Assembly: GCA_022180565.1 (NCBI GenBank)
Contig: BQML01000008.1
Coordinates: 103,414 to 167,413, forward strand
Source: Bacteroidia bacterium
GTDB lineage: Bacteria > Bacteroidota > Ignavibacteria > UBA10030
Direction: 5' to 3'
Length of the DNA stretch: 64,000 bases
The notes below the pieces were generated by a model. It did no database searches. It was not told the DNA's origin and saw nothing but the letters and a program-made list of their open reading frames with translations. Every line of letters starts with the position of its first letter. Position 1 is the stretch's first letter. The position numbers were made by a program, and so were the translations under genes. Below, one piece after another: positions 46,225 through 53,975 of the stretch.

Positions 46225-46926
46225 ATGGCATCATCCATCAAGAAAGTCTGCATCATCGGTGCGTCCGGAAAACTCGGCCGGTACATGATCCGTCATTGTC
46301 TCGACCGGGGCTATGAAGTCGTCGGCGTGTGCCGGGAAAAAAGCGTCGCCAAATTGGACGCGTACAAAGACCGGATAACGATCATTCCGGGATCAACCAA
46401 CGACCGTGAGGTGATTCGGAAGGCGGTCCGGGGATGTGACGGTGTGCTGACCGTTCTGGTTCCCTGGGGGGTCCAGCAATACTCCACGGGAACGGCGCAG
46501 GCCGTTCTGGATCTCGCACCGCCTGACGCGCGGATGATCTTCTCCTGCGGCTGGCACATCACGCGGGACGGAAAGGACGTCTATACGAAGAAACTGCTCT
46601 GGTTTGCCGCCATCTTCGGACGACTCGCAAAACTGGCCCGTTTCGCGGACCTCAACGATCAGGTGGAGGCCTGCCGACGGATCTTTGCCAGCAATCGGAA
46701 ATGGACGGTAGTTCGGGGAAGCGATCTGGAGGAAGGGGAAAGTCAGGGACTGCCCGTGTGGAGCCACCATGTCGGCGACCCAATCCTGGCCAGCAATCTG
46801 ACCCGACGCATCGATTTTGCTTTGTTCATGGTCACGGCGCTGGAGAATGACCAGTTAATCCGGGAAGCCCCGGCCATCGTAGGACGATTGAGTGCATCAG
46901 CGATGGCGCATGGCGCAATTATCTGA
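46225..46926 (+). CDS. NAD(P)-binding SDR-type protein
   Basis: 233 residues. An N-terminal Rossmann motif (KVCIIGASGKLGRYMIRHCLDRGYEV) is followed by GCDGVLTVLVPWG and a C-terminal region with TVVRGSDLEEGE, as in NAD(P)H-binding atypical SDRs. No YxxxK catalytic pair is obvious, so it may be a quinone-reductase or regulatory type. Its stop codon TGA (46924-46926) lies inside the first bases of the family B repeat that follows. Confidence 0.82.
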   Translation: MASSIKKVCIIGASGKLGRYMIRHCLDRGYEVVGVCREKSVAKLDAYKDRITIIPGSTNDREVIRKAVRGCDGVLTVLVPWGVQQYSTGTAQAVLDLAPPDARMIFSCGWHITRDGKDVYTKKLLWFAAIFGRLAKLARFADLNDQVEACRRIFASNRKWTVVRGSDLEEGESQGLPVWSHHVGDPILASNLTRRIDFALFMVTALENDQLIREAPAIVGRLSASAMAHGAII

Positions 46927-47010
46927 ATCAGAATTTGCAGAATTTACAGAATTAGGTTATTTGACAATTCTGAAAATTCTAGAATTCTGTGAATTCTGAT
47001 TCGAAACAAC
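46922..47010. repeat. Word-repeat element, family B copy 1 (CAGAATT/AATTCTG)
   Basis: The left arm is TCTGAATCAGAATTTGC then CAGAATTTA and CAGAATT. The centre reads GGTTATTTGACAATTCTG, and the right arm is AATTCTG words ending GATTCGAAACAAC (to 47010). The arms are reverse complements, so a long imperfect hairpin can form. Together with copy 2, in the same orientation, it encloses the GxxExxY gene. Confidence 0.85.
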
Positions 47011-47019
47011 TCTGCCCAA

Positions 47020-47409
47020 TCACTGGTATTTCGGATTGAATAACAGCTTCCGCTCCAGGCTCTTTCCGCCGAAATTGATCAGTAGCCCTTTGGGGTAATC
47101 ATATGCCACCGTATAGTTTTTTGCCTGGGCAATGTGGACATCCTCTAACGCAACCAAGGCCTTCAGTTCCACGACAATCTTGTCCTCAACGATGAAGTCC
47201 GCCCTGCGGCTCCCCACTTTTCTTCCTTTGTAATACACAGCGTGTTCCTGCTCCCGCGAGAAGGCGAGGCCTGCCTCTTCCATCTCAAGAGCAAGACTCC
47301 GCTGGTAAATCACTTCCTGAAATCCAGGCCCAAGCTTCCGATGAACTTCCATGGCACAGCCGACGATCTTGTACGCAAGCTCGTCCGCATACCCGCGATC
47401 GTTCTCCAT
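47020..47409 (-). CDS. GxxExxY protein, PD-(D/E)XK nuclease-like
   Basis: 129 residues. The name-giving motif is G29-x-x-E32-x-x-Y35 in GPGFQEVIYQ. The nuclease-like core has D71 in RRADFIV and E81-x-K83 in VVELKA, which fits the PD-(D/E)XK pattern of Pfam PDDEXK_3. The substrate is not established for this family. The gene is bracketed by two direct copies of the family B repeat, ending 10 bases before its stop codon and beginning about 26 bases before its start. A run of nine G lies two bases upstream of the ATG. Confidence 0.9.
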   Translation of the reverse strand: MENDRGYADELAYKIVGCAMEVHRKLGPGFQEVIYQRSLALEMEEAGLAFSREQEHAVYYKGRKVGSRRADFIVEDKIVVELKALVALEDVHIAQAKNYTVAYDYPKGLLINFGGKSLERKLLFNPKYQ

Positions 47410-47411
47410 AG

Positions 47412-47420
47412 CCCCCCCCC
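47412..47420 (-). promoter_or_regulatory. Poly-G tract at the ribosome binding position of the GxxExxY gene
   Basis: Nine consecutive G on the minus strand end two bases (CT) before the ATG at 47409. A tract of this length can slip and would change ribosome binding or spacing. A TAATAAT sequence lies just upstream. Confidence 0.5.
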
Positions 47421-47435
47421 AATTATTAGCTTAAT

Positions 47436-47549
47436 GTCTGATCAGAATTTACAGAATTGACAGAATTTCCAGAATTTGGTTCTTCACAATTCTGGTAATT
47501 CTCTAATTCTGGTAATTCTTTAATTCTGATAATTCTGATTCGGAACAAC
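47436..47549. repeat. Word-repeat element, family B copy 2
   Basis: Left arm: GTCTGATCAGAATTTA, then CAGAATTGA, CAGAATTTC, CAGAATTTG. Centre GGTTCTTCACAATTCTG. Right arm AATTCTGGT, AATTCTCT, AATTCTGGT, AATTCTTT, AATTCTGAT, AATTCTGATTCGGAACAAC. The terminal AACAAC touches the stop codon of the GH42-like gene at 47550. Same orientation as copy 1. Confidence 0.85.
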
Positions 47550-49862
47550 CTAGCCCTCCACAAACAATTTCACCTCACCAAACTGCATCGTCACCCTATG
47601 CTCGGCTCCCACCTGTCCTCCTTCCACTGCTCTCATAGGCCGGGGAAAACGTATGATTCTCTCTCCGTTGTCCGACGCAACAACCATGGCCGCACCCCTG
47701 CTTGCACGCACGTTGTCGGCCTTTGAGCTCCACATCCTTACTCCCGCCCGTTCAGCGATCCACCGGAGAATCTCCACGGGCATCGGTCCCGTCCCCACAT
47801 ACACAGACGTGAATCCATCGTACTCCTTGCTCGCAAACGCGATCTCTTCACGGTCCCTCCACATGCCAAGGACCCGCATTTTTTCCCCCTCACGAGGAAC
47901 AACTGCAAACCGCGGATAATGCGGCTTCTCGACACCAAACTCCCGGAAAAACTTGAGCGATGGGTCCTCGATCTTGAATCGAATCATCATCGGACCGCGC
48001 TCATCGATTCTCTGAAAAGAGAACCCCGTCAGGGCCTCCATTTGGCCCGGTTCGAATTTCTCTTCTCCGACATATCCCGGCGCGTAGTACCACACCACGG
48101 TCGCCCCGCTTCCTCGAAACAATGCCCTCAGTCGGCCAACTTCATCGGCATTCAAATAGAGCGTGTTCACCATGAGGAAGAGTTTGAATGTTTCGCTATC
48201 ATCGGGCCTCAAATCAAACCGGTAGAGAAAATCCGCCGGCGCACCGATGCGATGAATCGTCCGCGCCTGGGAGTTGACCATCCAATGTCCGATGAAATCG
48301 CTGATCACAATGCCGAAATGCTCCCAGGGCTCCTCCGCTTTCCAGTTCTGCGTGCAAAGCCACGACTTGGCGTCGTAGACGGCCGCGATCTCGGAAACCG
48401 GACTGATATCCAAGCGCGGTCGTTCCTTTTCGCAAAGCGTCAGCAACGATCGGATTTCCCTCGTCATGGGGGGATCGTCGTACCAACTCCGGTTCGCTTT
48501 GAACGGAGGATCCAGATGTCCAAAGTCGAAGAGCCAGCCTGCGTGACCGCTGGCGAACATCTGACCGATATCGCGTCGCAGGATCTTCAGGGTACCTTCC
48601 ACCGTGTCCGATCCCGATCCGCCTTCGCTTCTTCGGTAGGGCTCGACGTACGTGCTCGGATCAAGTTCCGCAATAAACATCTTCCTGTTGCGCCGCAGAG
48701 ATTCGGTGAGTATTCTGGCTGCTCCGTCACCTCCCACGCCGCGCGCCCGGCCCAACCAGTTGCCGGCATCATCAATCACATCGCTGTCCCACCGCTTGTT
48801 CCCGGGAACATTGCTTCGCTGATACGTGTAAGGAGTAGCCAAGTAATCGAAATCCGGTGAATGCAGAACAGGTTCCGGCACAAGGTGCCCGGCCTCCTGA
48901 ATCATCACGTTTTCCAGCACATAACAGAAAAACGTTCCGCACACAACACGTCGGCCCGTTTCCTCCTTGATGATCCGCCCATATCCTGCCACGGTTTCCG
49001 CGGTGTTCGTGTGAAACTTCCTCAAGTATTCTCTGATGTCGCCGTCGGTCTCTGGATTGCGCAGGAGCGGTCCTCCTTTATCAATTCTGCGCTCCACAGA
49101 AGGTACCGGTCCGGCCACCTTCTGCATCGGCGCGCTGTAGTCAGGCATAAAACCGCATCCCGGATAGTGCCACTCCCCCGTGTGCAGTCCCGAGATCTGA
49201 TAACCCATCATTCTGCTTCGGAGCGGCGAGGCCTCGATGAAACGCAGAAAGCTCCTCAGCACATCTGCTGAATCGCGCTTCCAGCGCTCAGAAGCAAACG
49301 ATGGAGCATAAGCATCGTTCATGTTCCAGTTAAAGACCGGCTCAACAAACTGTGCAGGAGCGTTGTATTCGTTCGAAGGAATGGGAAGTCCGCACTTGAT
49401 CAGTTCATCCGGATGCTGTTCTTTCCACCACGCCGGGGCATAAATGTGTAGTCGCGGAAGGATGTACGCGTCTGGTACAAGATCAAGGAGGGTTGCAAAG
49501 TATTTCTCGAGATCCTTCCAGTCATAGCGGTCCGGAGCGGACCATCCCGTTTCAAGGCCGATGAGAGGATGCAAGAAGCGGATGCCGGCTGCGCGGTAGG
49601 ACTTCGCCGTGCGCAGAGGGCTTGCACTGACGGCGAAGAACGGAAAAACCTCCGCGCCGTTCAGATACAACCGCGCTCCTCCGCGTTCCATTCGTACTTC
49701 TGAGCGGCATGGTGACTCGGATTTCAGTCGATCCAGTTGTTTCAGAACGTCGTCGTCAAGTCGGACGGTTGCATGCTCAAAAGGTGTGAGGGGGAGAAAG
49801 TGGGAGAATGGCAATGCGCCGAGCGCGGCGCCAAGATGCTTGAGAGAATCGCGTCGGTTCAT
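47550..49862 (-). CDS. Tat-exported GH42-like glycoside hydrolase family protein
   Basis: 770 residues from ATG 49862, chosen for the twin-arginine leader MNRRDSLKHLGAALGALPF; a TTG at 49913 is the longest alternative. A TIM-barrel-like region (about 60-440) has ISGLHTGEWHYPG with a candidate acid residue and MFIAELDPSTYVEP with a candidate nucleophile, as in beta-galactosidases of family 42. A flavodoxin-like or trimerisation region follows (VNTLYLNADEVGRLRALFRGSGATVVWYYAPG in parts) and a C-terminal beta domain. It likely acts on plant or microbial oligosaccharides outside the cytoplasm. Similarity is distant, so activity is uncertain. Confidence 0.75.
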   Translation of the reverse strand: MNRRDSLKHLGAALGALPFSHFLPLTPFEHATVRLDDDVLKQLDRLKSESPCRSEVRMERGGARLYLNGAEVFPFFAVSASPLRTAKSYRAAGIRFLHPLIGLETGWSAPDRYDWKDLEKYFATLLDLVPDAYILPRLHIYAPAWWKEQHPDELIKCGLPIPSNEYNAPAQFVEPVFNWNMNDAYAPSFASERWKRDSADVLRSFLRFIEASPLRSRMMGYQISGLHTGEWHYPGCGFMPDYSAPMQKVAGPVPSVERRIDKGGPLLRNPETDGDIREYLRKFHTNTAETVAGYGRIIKEETGRRVVCGTFFCYVLENVMIQEAGHLVPEPVLHSPDFDYLATPYTYQRSNVPGNKRWDSDVIDDAGNWLGRARGVGGDGAARILTESLRRNRKMFIAELDPSTYVEPYRRSEGGSGSDTVEGTLKILRRDIGQMFASGHAGWLFDFGHLDPPFKANRSWYDDPPMTREIRSLLTLCEKERPRLDISPVSEIAAVYDAKSWLCTQNWKAEEPWEHFGIVISDFIGHWMVNSQARTIHRIGAPADFLYRFDLRPDDSETFKLFLMVNTLYLNADEVGRLRALFRGSGATVVWYYAPGYVGEEKFEPGQMEALTGFSFQRIDERGPMMIRFKIEDPSLKFFREFGVEKPHYPRFAVVPREGEKMRVLGMWRDREEIAFASKEYDGFTSVYVGTGPMPVEILRWIAERAGVRMWSSKADNVRASRGAAMVVASDNGERIIRFPRPMRAVEGGQVGAEHRVTMQFGEVKLFVEG

Positions 49863-50019
49863 GAGAATGTCGAAAGAGAAAGGTTTAAAAAGGTCAACAG
49901 GCAACATAGCCAAGAATTTGAGAAAGCGCCAGAGGCAACAAGAAAACCCCGTCGCTCGATGTAAGCCCAGGCCTCGATCCAGAGTCTTGACAAGTCAGGA
50001 TGCGGCCTGATGTTGTTTT

Positions 50020-50319
50020 TCAGTCGGTCGGGTTTTGATCGGGCCCCTTCGATTCCAGCCGCTCGAAGGCAACGCGCAGGACACGTGGCCAGTAGAATTG
50101 CATTGTCTGATCGTCCCAGCGAATCCCCGAAAGGGCCAGAATCGATTGGATCTTGAGGCCCACACTTTGTTCATGGAAGAACAGGTATTGCGGGTCGAGG
50201 AGGAGCTCGTCTTTCAGGGTGCGAAGGTAATCAATGGACGGAGGACGGAGCAGGGACTCGACGGCGGCTTCAAAGTCGGCTGGTTTGGGAGGATGTAAGT
50301 CGACTCTGCGATGGGGCAC
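50020..50319 (-). CDS. Conserved-looking small hypothetical protein
   Basis: 99 residues starting at GTG 50319. Mostly helical, no signal peptide, with PPKPADFEAAVESLLRPPSIDYLRTLKDEL and a FFHEQSVGLKIQSILALSG segment. I do not recognise the family with confidence. A strong promoter (50365-50393) directly upstream supports its being a real gene. It ends near the repeat-free space before the GH42-like gene. Confidence 0.65.
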   Translation of the reverse strand: MPHRRVDLHPPKPADFEAAVESLLRPPSIDYLRTLKDELLLDPQYLFFHEQSVGLKIQSILALSGIRWDDQTMQFYWPRVLRVAFERLESKGPDQNPTD

Positions 50320-50364
50320 TCGGCAGAAGGTGATATGTGAAGACCGTTCACAATATTAGCAAGT

Positions 50365-50393
50365 ATTATATTAATCGCAAGAGATTACGTAAA
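50365..50393 (-). promoter_or_regulatory. Sigma70-type promoter of the small hypothetical gene
   Basis: On the minus strand TTTACG (50388-50393) is followed after 17 bases by a perfect TATAAT (50365-50370). The gene start at 50319 lies about 45 bases downstream. Confidence 0.65.
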
Positions 50394-50401
50394 GAAACGA
50401 G

Positions 50402-50422
50402 CCCAAAATGGTCAATTTTGGG
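50402..50422. terminator. Hairpin, possible terminator
   Basis: CCCAAAAT and ATTTTGGG form a perfect 8-bp stem with a 5-base loop. It lies between the small reading frame ending at 50430 and the promoter above. The T run is weak on both strands (CTCGTTTC on the minus side). Confidence 0.4.
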
Positions 50423-50429
50423 AATAAAG

Positions 50430-50579
50430 CTACTCCTCCGCAAACTTCCTGATTTCCTCCAAATACTTCAGAATCGCCTTTGCTTTCAGTTTGCCAAATT
50501 CTGACCGAGGAATCGACCCAGAAACAGTCCGAACTTGACTTTCACAGAGCCGAACGGTACATTCGCACCCCTTGCCCAC
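50430..50579 (-). pseudogene. Possible gene remnant or very small protein
   Basis: A frame of 49 residues from GTG 50579 ends with a strongly helical, charged tail (FGKLKAKAILKYLEEIRKFAEE), which looks like a real protein C-terminus. The N-terminal part (CECTVRLCESQVRTVSG) does not look like a domain, and it overlaps the + strand promoter of the TPR gene. A hairpin follows the stop. I read it as the surviving end of a lost gene; a small functional protein is possible. The whole 50320-50683 gap holds only this, two promoters and the hairpin. Confidence 0.3.
50535..50563 (+). promoter_or_regulatory. Candidate promoter of the TPR protein gene
   Basis: TTGACT (50535-50540) and TACATT (50558-50563) are separated by 17 bases (5 of 6 and 4 of 6 matches). 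The TPR gene starts at 50684, giving a leader of about 115 bases. Confidence 0.5.
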
Positions 50580-50683
50580 CCCTTATGCTGATATGGAAAC
50601 CTCCTCACGCCGGCTCATGCCACCCTACCGAACAGAACGCTGTACCCAACTCACCCATCTCATCACTCCTCAAGGAGGGACCA

Positions 50684-52129
50684 ATGCGTACCCTTCCACA
50701 GCGTTGCGGAATGTTCGTTGCGCTCGTGCTGCTCTTGCTTCCCGCAAGCTCCGCACAAGGGCAGGAAATTCCGATCACCACAGCGTCCGATGAAGCACGA
50801 CGCCTCTTCCTGCAGGGAAGAGAAAAGTTCTACAACCTCCAACTCGTCACGGCCGCAGAGGTGTTCGACCAGGCCATCGGGAAAGATCCTGCCTTCGCTC
50901 TCGCACATATCTATCGGGCATTATCCGGAGGCGGAGCTGCCATCACCCAACGACATCTTGCCACGGCGGTTGGGCTTGTCGACAAGGTCTCTCCCGGCGA
51001 GCGAAGCTTCATCCTCGCCCTGAAGGCAAACTCCGAAGGCGACCGCGCGGCCTACAAGAAACATCTTGATGACCTCGTCAAGGGCTTTCCGACTGACGCA
51101 CGCGTGCTCAGCATGATTGCCTTCTTTTACCAGGGAGAAGGCGATCTGAAGGCCGCTATCGAATGGTTCAAGAAAACCACGGAGGCCGATCCACGATTCG
51201 GGAATGCCTACAATGCCCTTGGATATATCTATAAGACGCTTGGAAACTACGCGGAATCAGATGCGTCATTCAAGAAGTACATGGAGGTTGCCCCAGGCAG
51301 TCCAAACCCCTTCGACTCTTACGCGGAACTTCTTCTGAAAATGGGCCGTTTCGACGAGTCCGTCAAATACTACCGGATGGCGTACGAAAAAGACCCAACC
51401 TTCACAGGACCACTCGGAGGAATCGGATTCAATCTTGTTCACAAGGGTCAATTTGCCCAAGCGCGGGAATCTTTCGAAGAACAACACCGAAAATCCATCC
51501 AGGTCAACGCCAAACTCACTGCATTGGCCAACATCGTGTATTCTTATCTGCACGAATGGGACATCCCCGGCGCTCTGAAAGCAACGGAGCGTTATAGGAT
51601 GTTCGCCGAAAAAGAGAATCCCCCAAATGGGGTCGTTGCAAACCTCATGGCCGGATGGATCAAGGTGGAATCAGGAAATCCTCTTGCGGCAAGGACTAAC
51701 CTCGATGCGGCGAGGAGTCTCAACGAAACAGTCTCGTTGTCCGGCGCGACGAAGGAAACCAATGAAGTCAGTATGAACGTCCTCGAATGCTACATGCTGA
51801 TGCGTTCCAACGATCTCCCCAGTGCGAAGAGGCAGGCGGAAAAGTGCAGGATGATGATCGAAAAGCGAAGTCTGCCCGCCGAAAAACGAACCCTCCATTT
51901 CCTCCTGGGAGACCTCGAGTGCGAGCTTGGAAACCACGCCAAGGCCCTCGAACACTTCGATCAGGGCCCCATCGACAACCCCGGAGTAATGTTCTCCAAA
52001 GCTGTCGCATATGAACGCATGGGAGATAAGGGCAAAGCGTCAGAATGGTACAAGAAGGCGGCGAACTGGAACTGGACAGGACTTCAGTACGCGCTGGTGC
52101 GCGCCAAGGCGATGAAGAAGCTCATGTAA
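50684..52129 (+). CDS. Secreted tetratricopeptide-repeat protein
   Basis: 481 residues from ATG 50684, fixed by AAGGAGG six bases upstream and the signal peptide MRTLPQRCGMFVALVLLLLPASSAQG. At least six TPR-like helix pairs follow: AAEVFDQAIGKDPAFALAHIYRAL, AAIEWFKKTTEADPRFGNAYNALGYIYKTLGNYAESDASFKKYM (in parts), ESVKYYRMAYEKDPTF and ALEHFDQGPIDN. Such periplasmic or outer-surface TPR proteins scaffold complexes; no partner can be named. Own promoter and terminator, so a single-gene unit. Confidence 0.88.
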   Translation: MRTLPQRCGMFVALVLLLLPASSAQGQEIPITTASDEARRLFLQGREKFYNLQLVTAAEVFDQAIGKDPAFALAHIYRALSGGGAAITQRHLATAVGLVDKVSPGERSFILALKANSEGDRAAYKKHLDDLVKGFPTDARVLSMIAFFYQGEGDLKAAIEWFKKTTEADPRFGNAYNALGYIYKTLGNYAESDASFKKYMEVAPGSPNPFDSYAELLLKMGRFDESVKYYRMAYEKDPTFTGPLGGIGFNLVHKGQFAQARESFEEQHRKSIQVNAKLTALANIVYSYLHEWDIPGALKATERYRMFAEKENPPNGVVANLMAGWIKVESGNPLAARTNLDAARSLNETVSLSGATKETNEVSMNVLECYMLMRSNDLPSAKRQAEKCRMMIEKRSLPAEKRTLHFLLGDLECELGNHAKALEHFDQGPIDNPGVMFSKAVAYERMGDKGKASEWYKKAANWNWTGLQYALVRAKAMKKLM

Positions 52130-52150
52130 GTGGTTGGCTCTCACAATCAT

Positions 52151-52184
52151 GCCCGACCGCGACCCACGCGGCCGGGCTTTGTTG
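52151..52184 (+). terminator. Rho-independent terminator of the TPR gene
   Basis: GCCCGACCGCG (52151-52161) pairs with CGCGGCCGGGC (52167-52177) over 11 positions with one mismatch, followed by TTTGTTGT. It starts 21 bases after the stop codon. Confidence 0.8.
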
Positions 52185-52322
52185 TCGTGCTCAGCATCTC
52201 TCTCCCCCGCCTTTCTGAATTCCACGCCAGACGGGCCTTTCCCCAGATCACGCCTGGACTCCTCCGAAGGCGCCGGATTGATCCGACAACGTACTCGCCA
52301 GCATCCGTCCTGGCTCACGATT

Positions 52323-52546
52323 GTCTGAATCAGAATCTGCACTTTTTGTTCCGCTTCTAGAATCCCGCATTTGAAAGCGGAATCCAAAAAGCGGTACATC
52401 CACCAACATCTTTGGTGGACACAGAATTTCCAGAAATGGGCTCTTCACAATTCTAATGTTTCTTTAGTTCCGATGATTTCTCTAATTCTCAAGAATCCTC
52501 TAATTCTGAAAATTCTCTAATTCTGAGAATTCTGATTCGCAACAAC
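52323..52546. repeat. Word-repeat element, family B copy 3, with nested hairpins
   Basis: The ends match copies 1 and 2: GTCTGAATCAGAATCTGC on the left and AATTCTGATTCGCAACAAC on the right, with CTCTTCACAATTCTAATG in the centre as in copy 2. The left half is interrupted by two further hairpins: TTCCGCTT...AAGCGGAA and TCCACCAA...TTGGTGGA. No GxxExxY gene accompanies this copy. With the terminator it makes up the whole 52130-52555 gap. Confidence 0.8.
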
Positions 52547-52555
52547 CCCGATACC

Positions 52556-53749
52556 CTACCATCTAAGCACTTCCTCCTGCATCGGCAATCCTGTGACGAT
52601 CACCTCGTTTTTCGCCGACACATACACGTCGATCTCGCTCCGCACCCCGAACTTCCCGGGCAGATAAATGCCGGGTTCGATGGAGAACGAAGTTCTCGGA
52701 ATGATCCTCCGGTCGTCGCGGGTTTCCAGATTGTCCATGTTCGCGCCGTTGCCGTGGATAACCTCGCCGATGGAATGACCGGTGCGGTGAATGAAATACT
52801 CGCCGTATCCCGCCTTTTCTATCACGCGGCGGGCAGCGTCATCCACGTCACAGCCGCGGATCTCCTTTCCCGACCCAAACGCATCCTTCACGGCCTCCAG
52901 CGCAGCATCGCGACCGGCCTTCACCGCCCGGAAGACCTTCTGCACCTCTTCCGGCACACTCTCGCTCATTACACCCGTCCACGTGATATCCGCATAGACC
53001 GACCGCTCCTTCTTCTTCTTGGCCCAAAGGTCGATGAGCACAAAATCCCCCTTCTTCACCGCACTATGAACCTCCCGTGTGGGCTCATAGTGCGGATTGG
53101 CGGCATTGGCATTGACCGAACAGTTCGGATCGCTCTCGGTCCAGATCCCGCGCCGTTCGAATTCCTTCAGCATGAACTGCTGAACCTCGTACTCGGTCGT
53201 GTTTTCCCCGCTGACAAGCTTCTGTTTCAGAAACTCGAACACCAGGTCCACGATCTGCCGCAGATGGCTTGCAGTCTCGAAGTTGTCAGCCGCCTGCTCA
53301 TCACTCCAGCACGCTTCGAACCGCTGTACCAGATTGGCTGACGAAACCACCTTCACGCCGGTACTGCGAACCAGTTCAACGGTGCCGGCATCGACGATGG
53401 AAACATACGGAATGGCATTGCCGGGAGAATACTCCATCGCTGCAATCCTGACACCCTTGAGGATCTTCTTGAGACCCTCTTCTAACGACTTCCAGCTCAC
53501 ATACACCGTCTTGTCGCCCGGGACATCGTCCAAATTCCATTGTTCGATGCCGTGGACCAGCTTGCGGGGCCCTCCCTTGGCGGGAATCAGATAAAAGTAA
53601 CGCCGCGTCTGCATGATGTGCGACGGCAGATCAAGCACGCGGGTGGCAAAGGGATTGTTACCGCGGAAATTGTACAGTAACCAGGCGTCGAGGCGTTCTT
53701 CGGCCAGGGCGTGCTGGATCAGAACAAGGGTTTGCACGGATAAGGCCAT
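52556..53749 (-). CDS. M24-family metallopeptidase (Xaa-Pro aminopeptidase-like)
   Basis: 397 residues from ATG 53749; the frame runs on to 53878 only through repeat DNA. The C-terminal pita-bread domain has the metal ligands D240, D254, H325, E358 and E372 in LIDLWAK, ADITWTG, HRTGHSIGE, SIEPGIY and GVRSEIDV. The N-terminal creatinase-like domain (1-150) is present. It would remove an N-terminal residue before proline or cleave a related bond, in the cytoplasm. It is the last gene before KamA on the same strand, separated from it by a repeat element. Confidence 0.9.
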   Translation of the reverse strand: MALSVQTLVLIQHALAEERLDAWLLYNFRGNNPFATRVLDLPSHIMQTRRYFYLIPAKGGPRKLVHGIEQWNLDDVPGDKTVYVSWKSLEEGLKKILKGVRIAAMEYSPGNAIPYVSIVDAGTVELVRSTGVKVVSSANLVQRFEACWSDEQAADNFETASHLRQIVDLVFEFLKQKLVSGENTTEYEVQQFMLKEFERRGIWTESDPNCSVNANAANPHYEPTREVHSAVKKGDFVLIDLWAKKKKERSVYADITWTGVMSESVPEEVQKVFRAVKAGRDAALEAVKDAFGSGKEIRGCDVDDAARRVIEKAGYGEYFIHRTGHSIGEVIHGNGANMDNLETRDDRRIIPRTSFSIEPGIYLPGKFGVRSEIDVYVSAKNEVIVTGLPMQEEVLRW

Positions 53750-53756
53750 AAGGAAA

Positions 53757-53972
53757 ACTAGGTAGGTAAGAAGTGAGAAGCGAGACGTGAGCGTGAGAGA
53801 GTGGCTAGGAAGAAATTCGAATGTCCAATACCGAATATCGAAACAAGCACGAATTTCGAAGCTCGAAATACGAAACAAGTACTAAATTCAAAATGCGAAA
53901 GTACAATTTATTCGAGTTTCGGATTTCGAAATTGTTTCGGATTTCGAATTTCGGATTTCGAATTTTCCCGAG
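53757..53972. repeat. Composite word-repeat element: half of family C joined to family A copy 2
   Basis: 53761-53806 reads GTAAGAA, GTGAGAA, GCGAGAC words ending AGAGTGGCTAGG, matching the left arm of family C. Directly after it, 53811-53972 is family A: GAATATCGAAACAAGC (shared with copy 1), CGAAATACGAAACAAG, then inverted words ATTTCGA/ATTTCGG ending at 53972. The element occupies the gap between the M24 gene start and the KamA stop. Confidence 0.8.
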
Positions 53973-53975
53973 CTG

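Noticed and set aside
46922..47549. Insertion sequence with inverted terminal repeats around the GxxExxY gene
   Set aside because: The flanking copies are direct repeats, the gene has no transposase motifs and no target duplication could be recognised; kept only as a possible mobile unit.
51671..51955. Reading frames antisense to the TPR gene
   Set aside because: They are shadows of a gene with signal peptide, strong ribosome site, promoter and terminator.
53750..53878. N-terminal extension of the M24 peptidase frame
   Set aside because: It is translated family A and C repeat DNA; the domain starts at ATG 53749.
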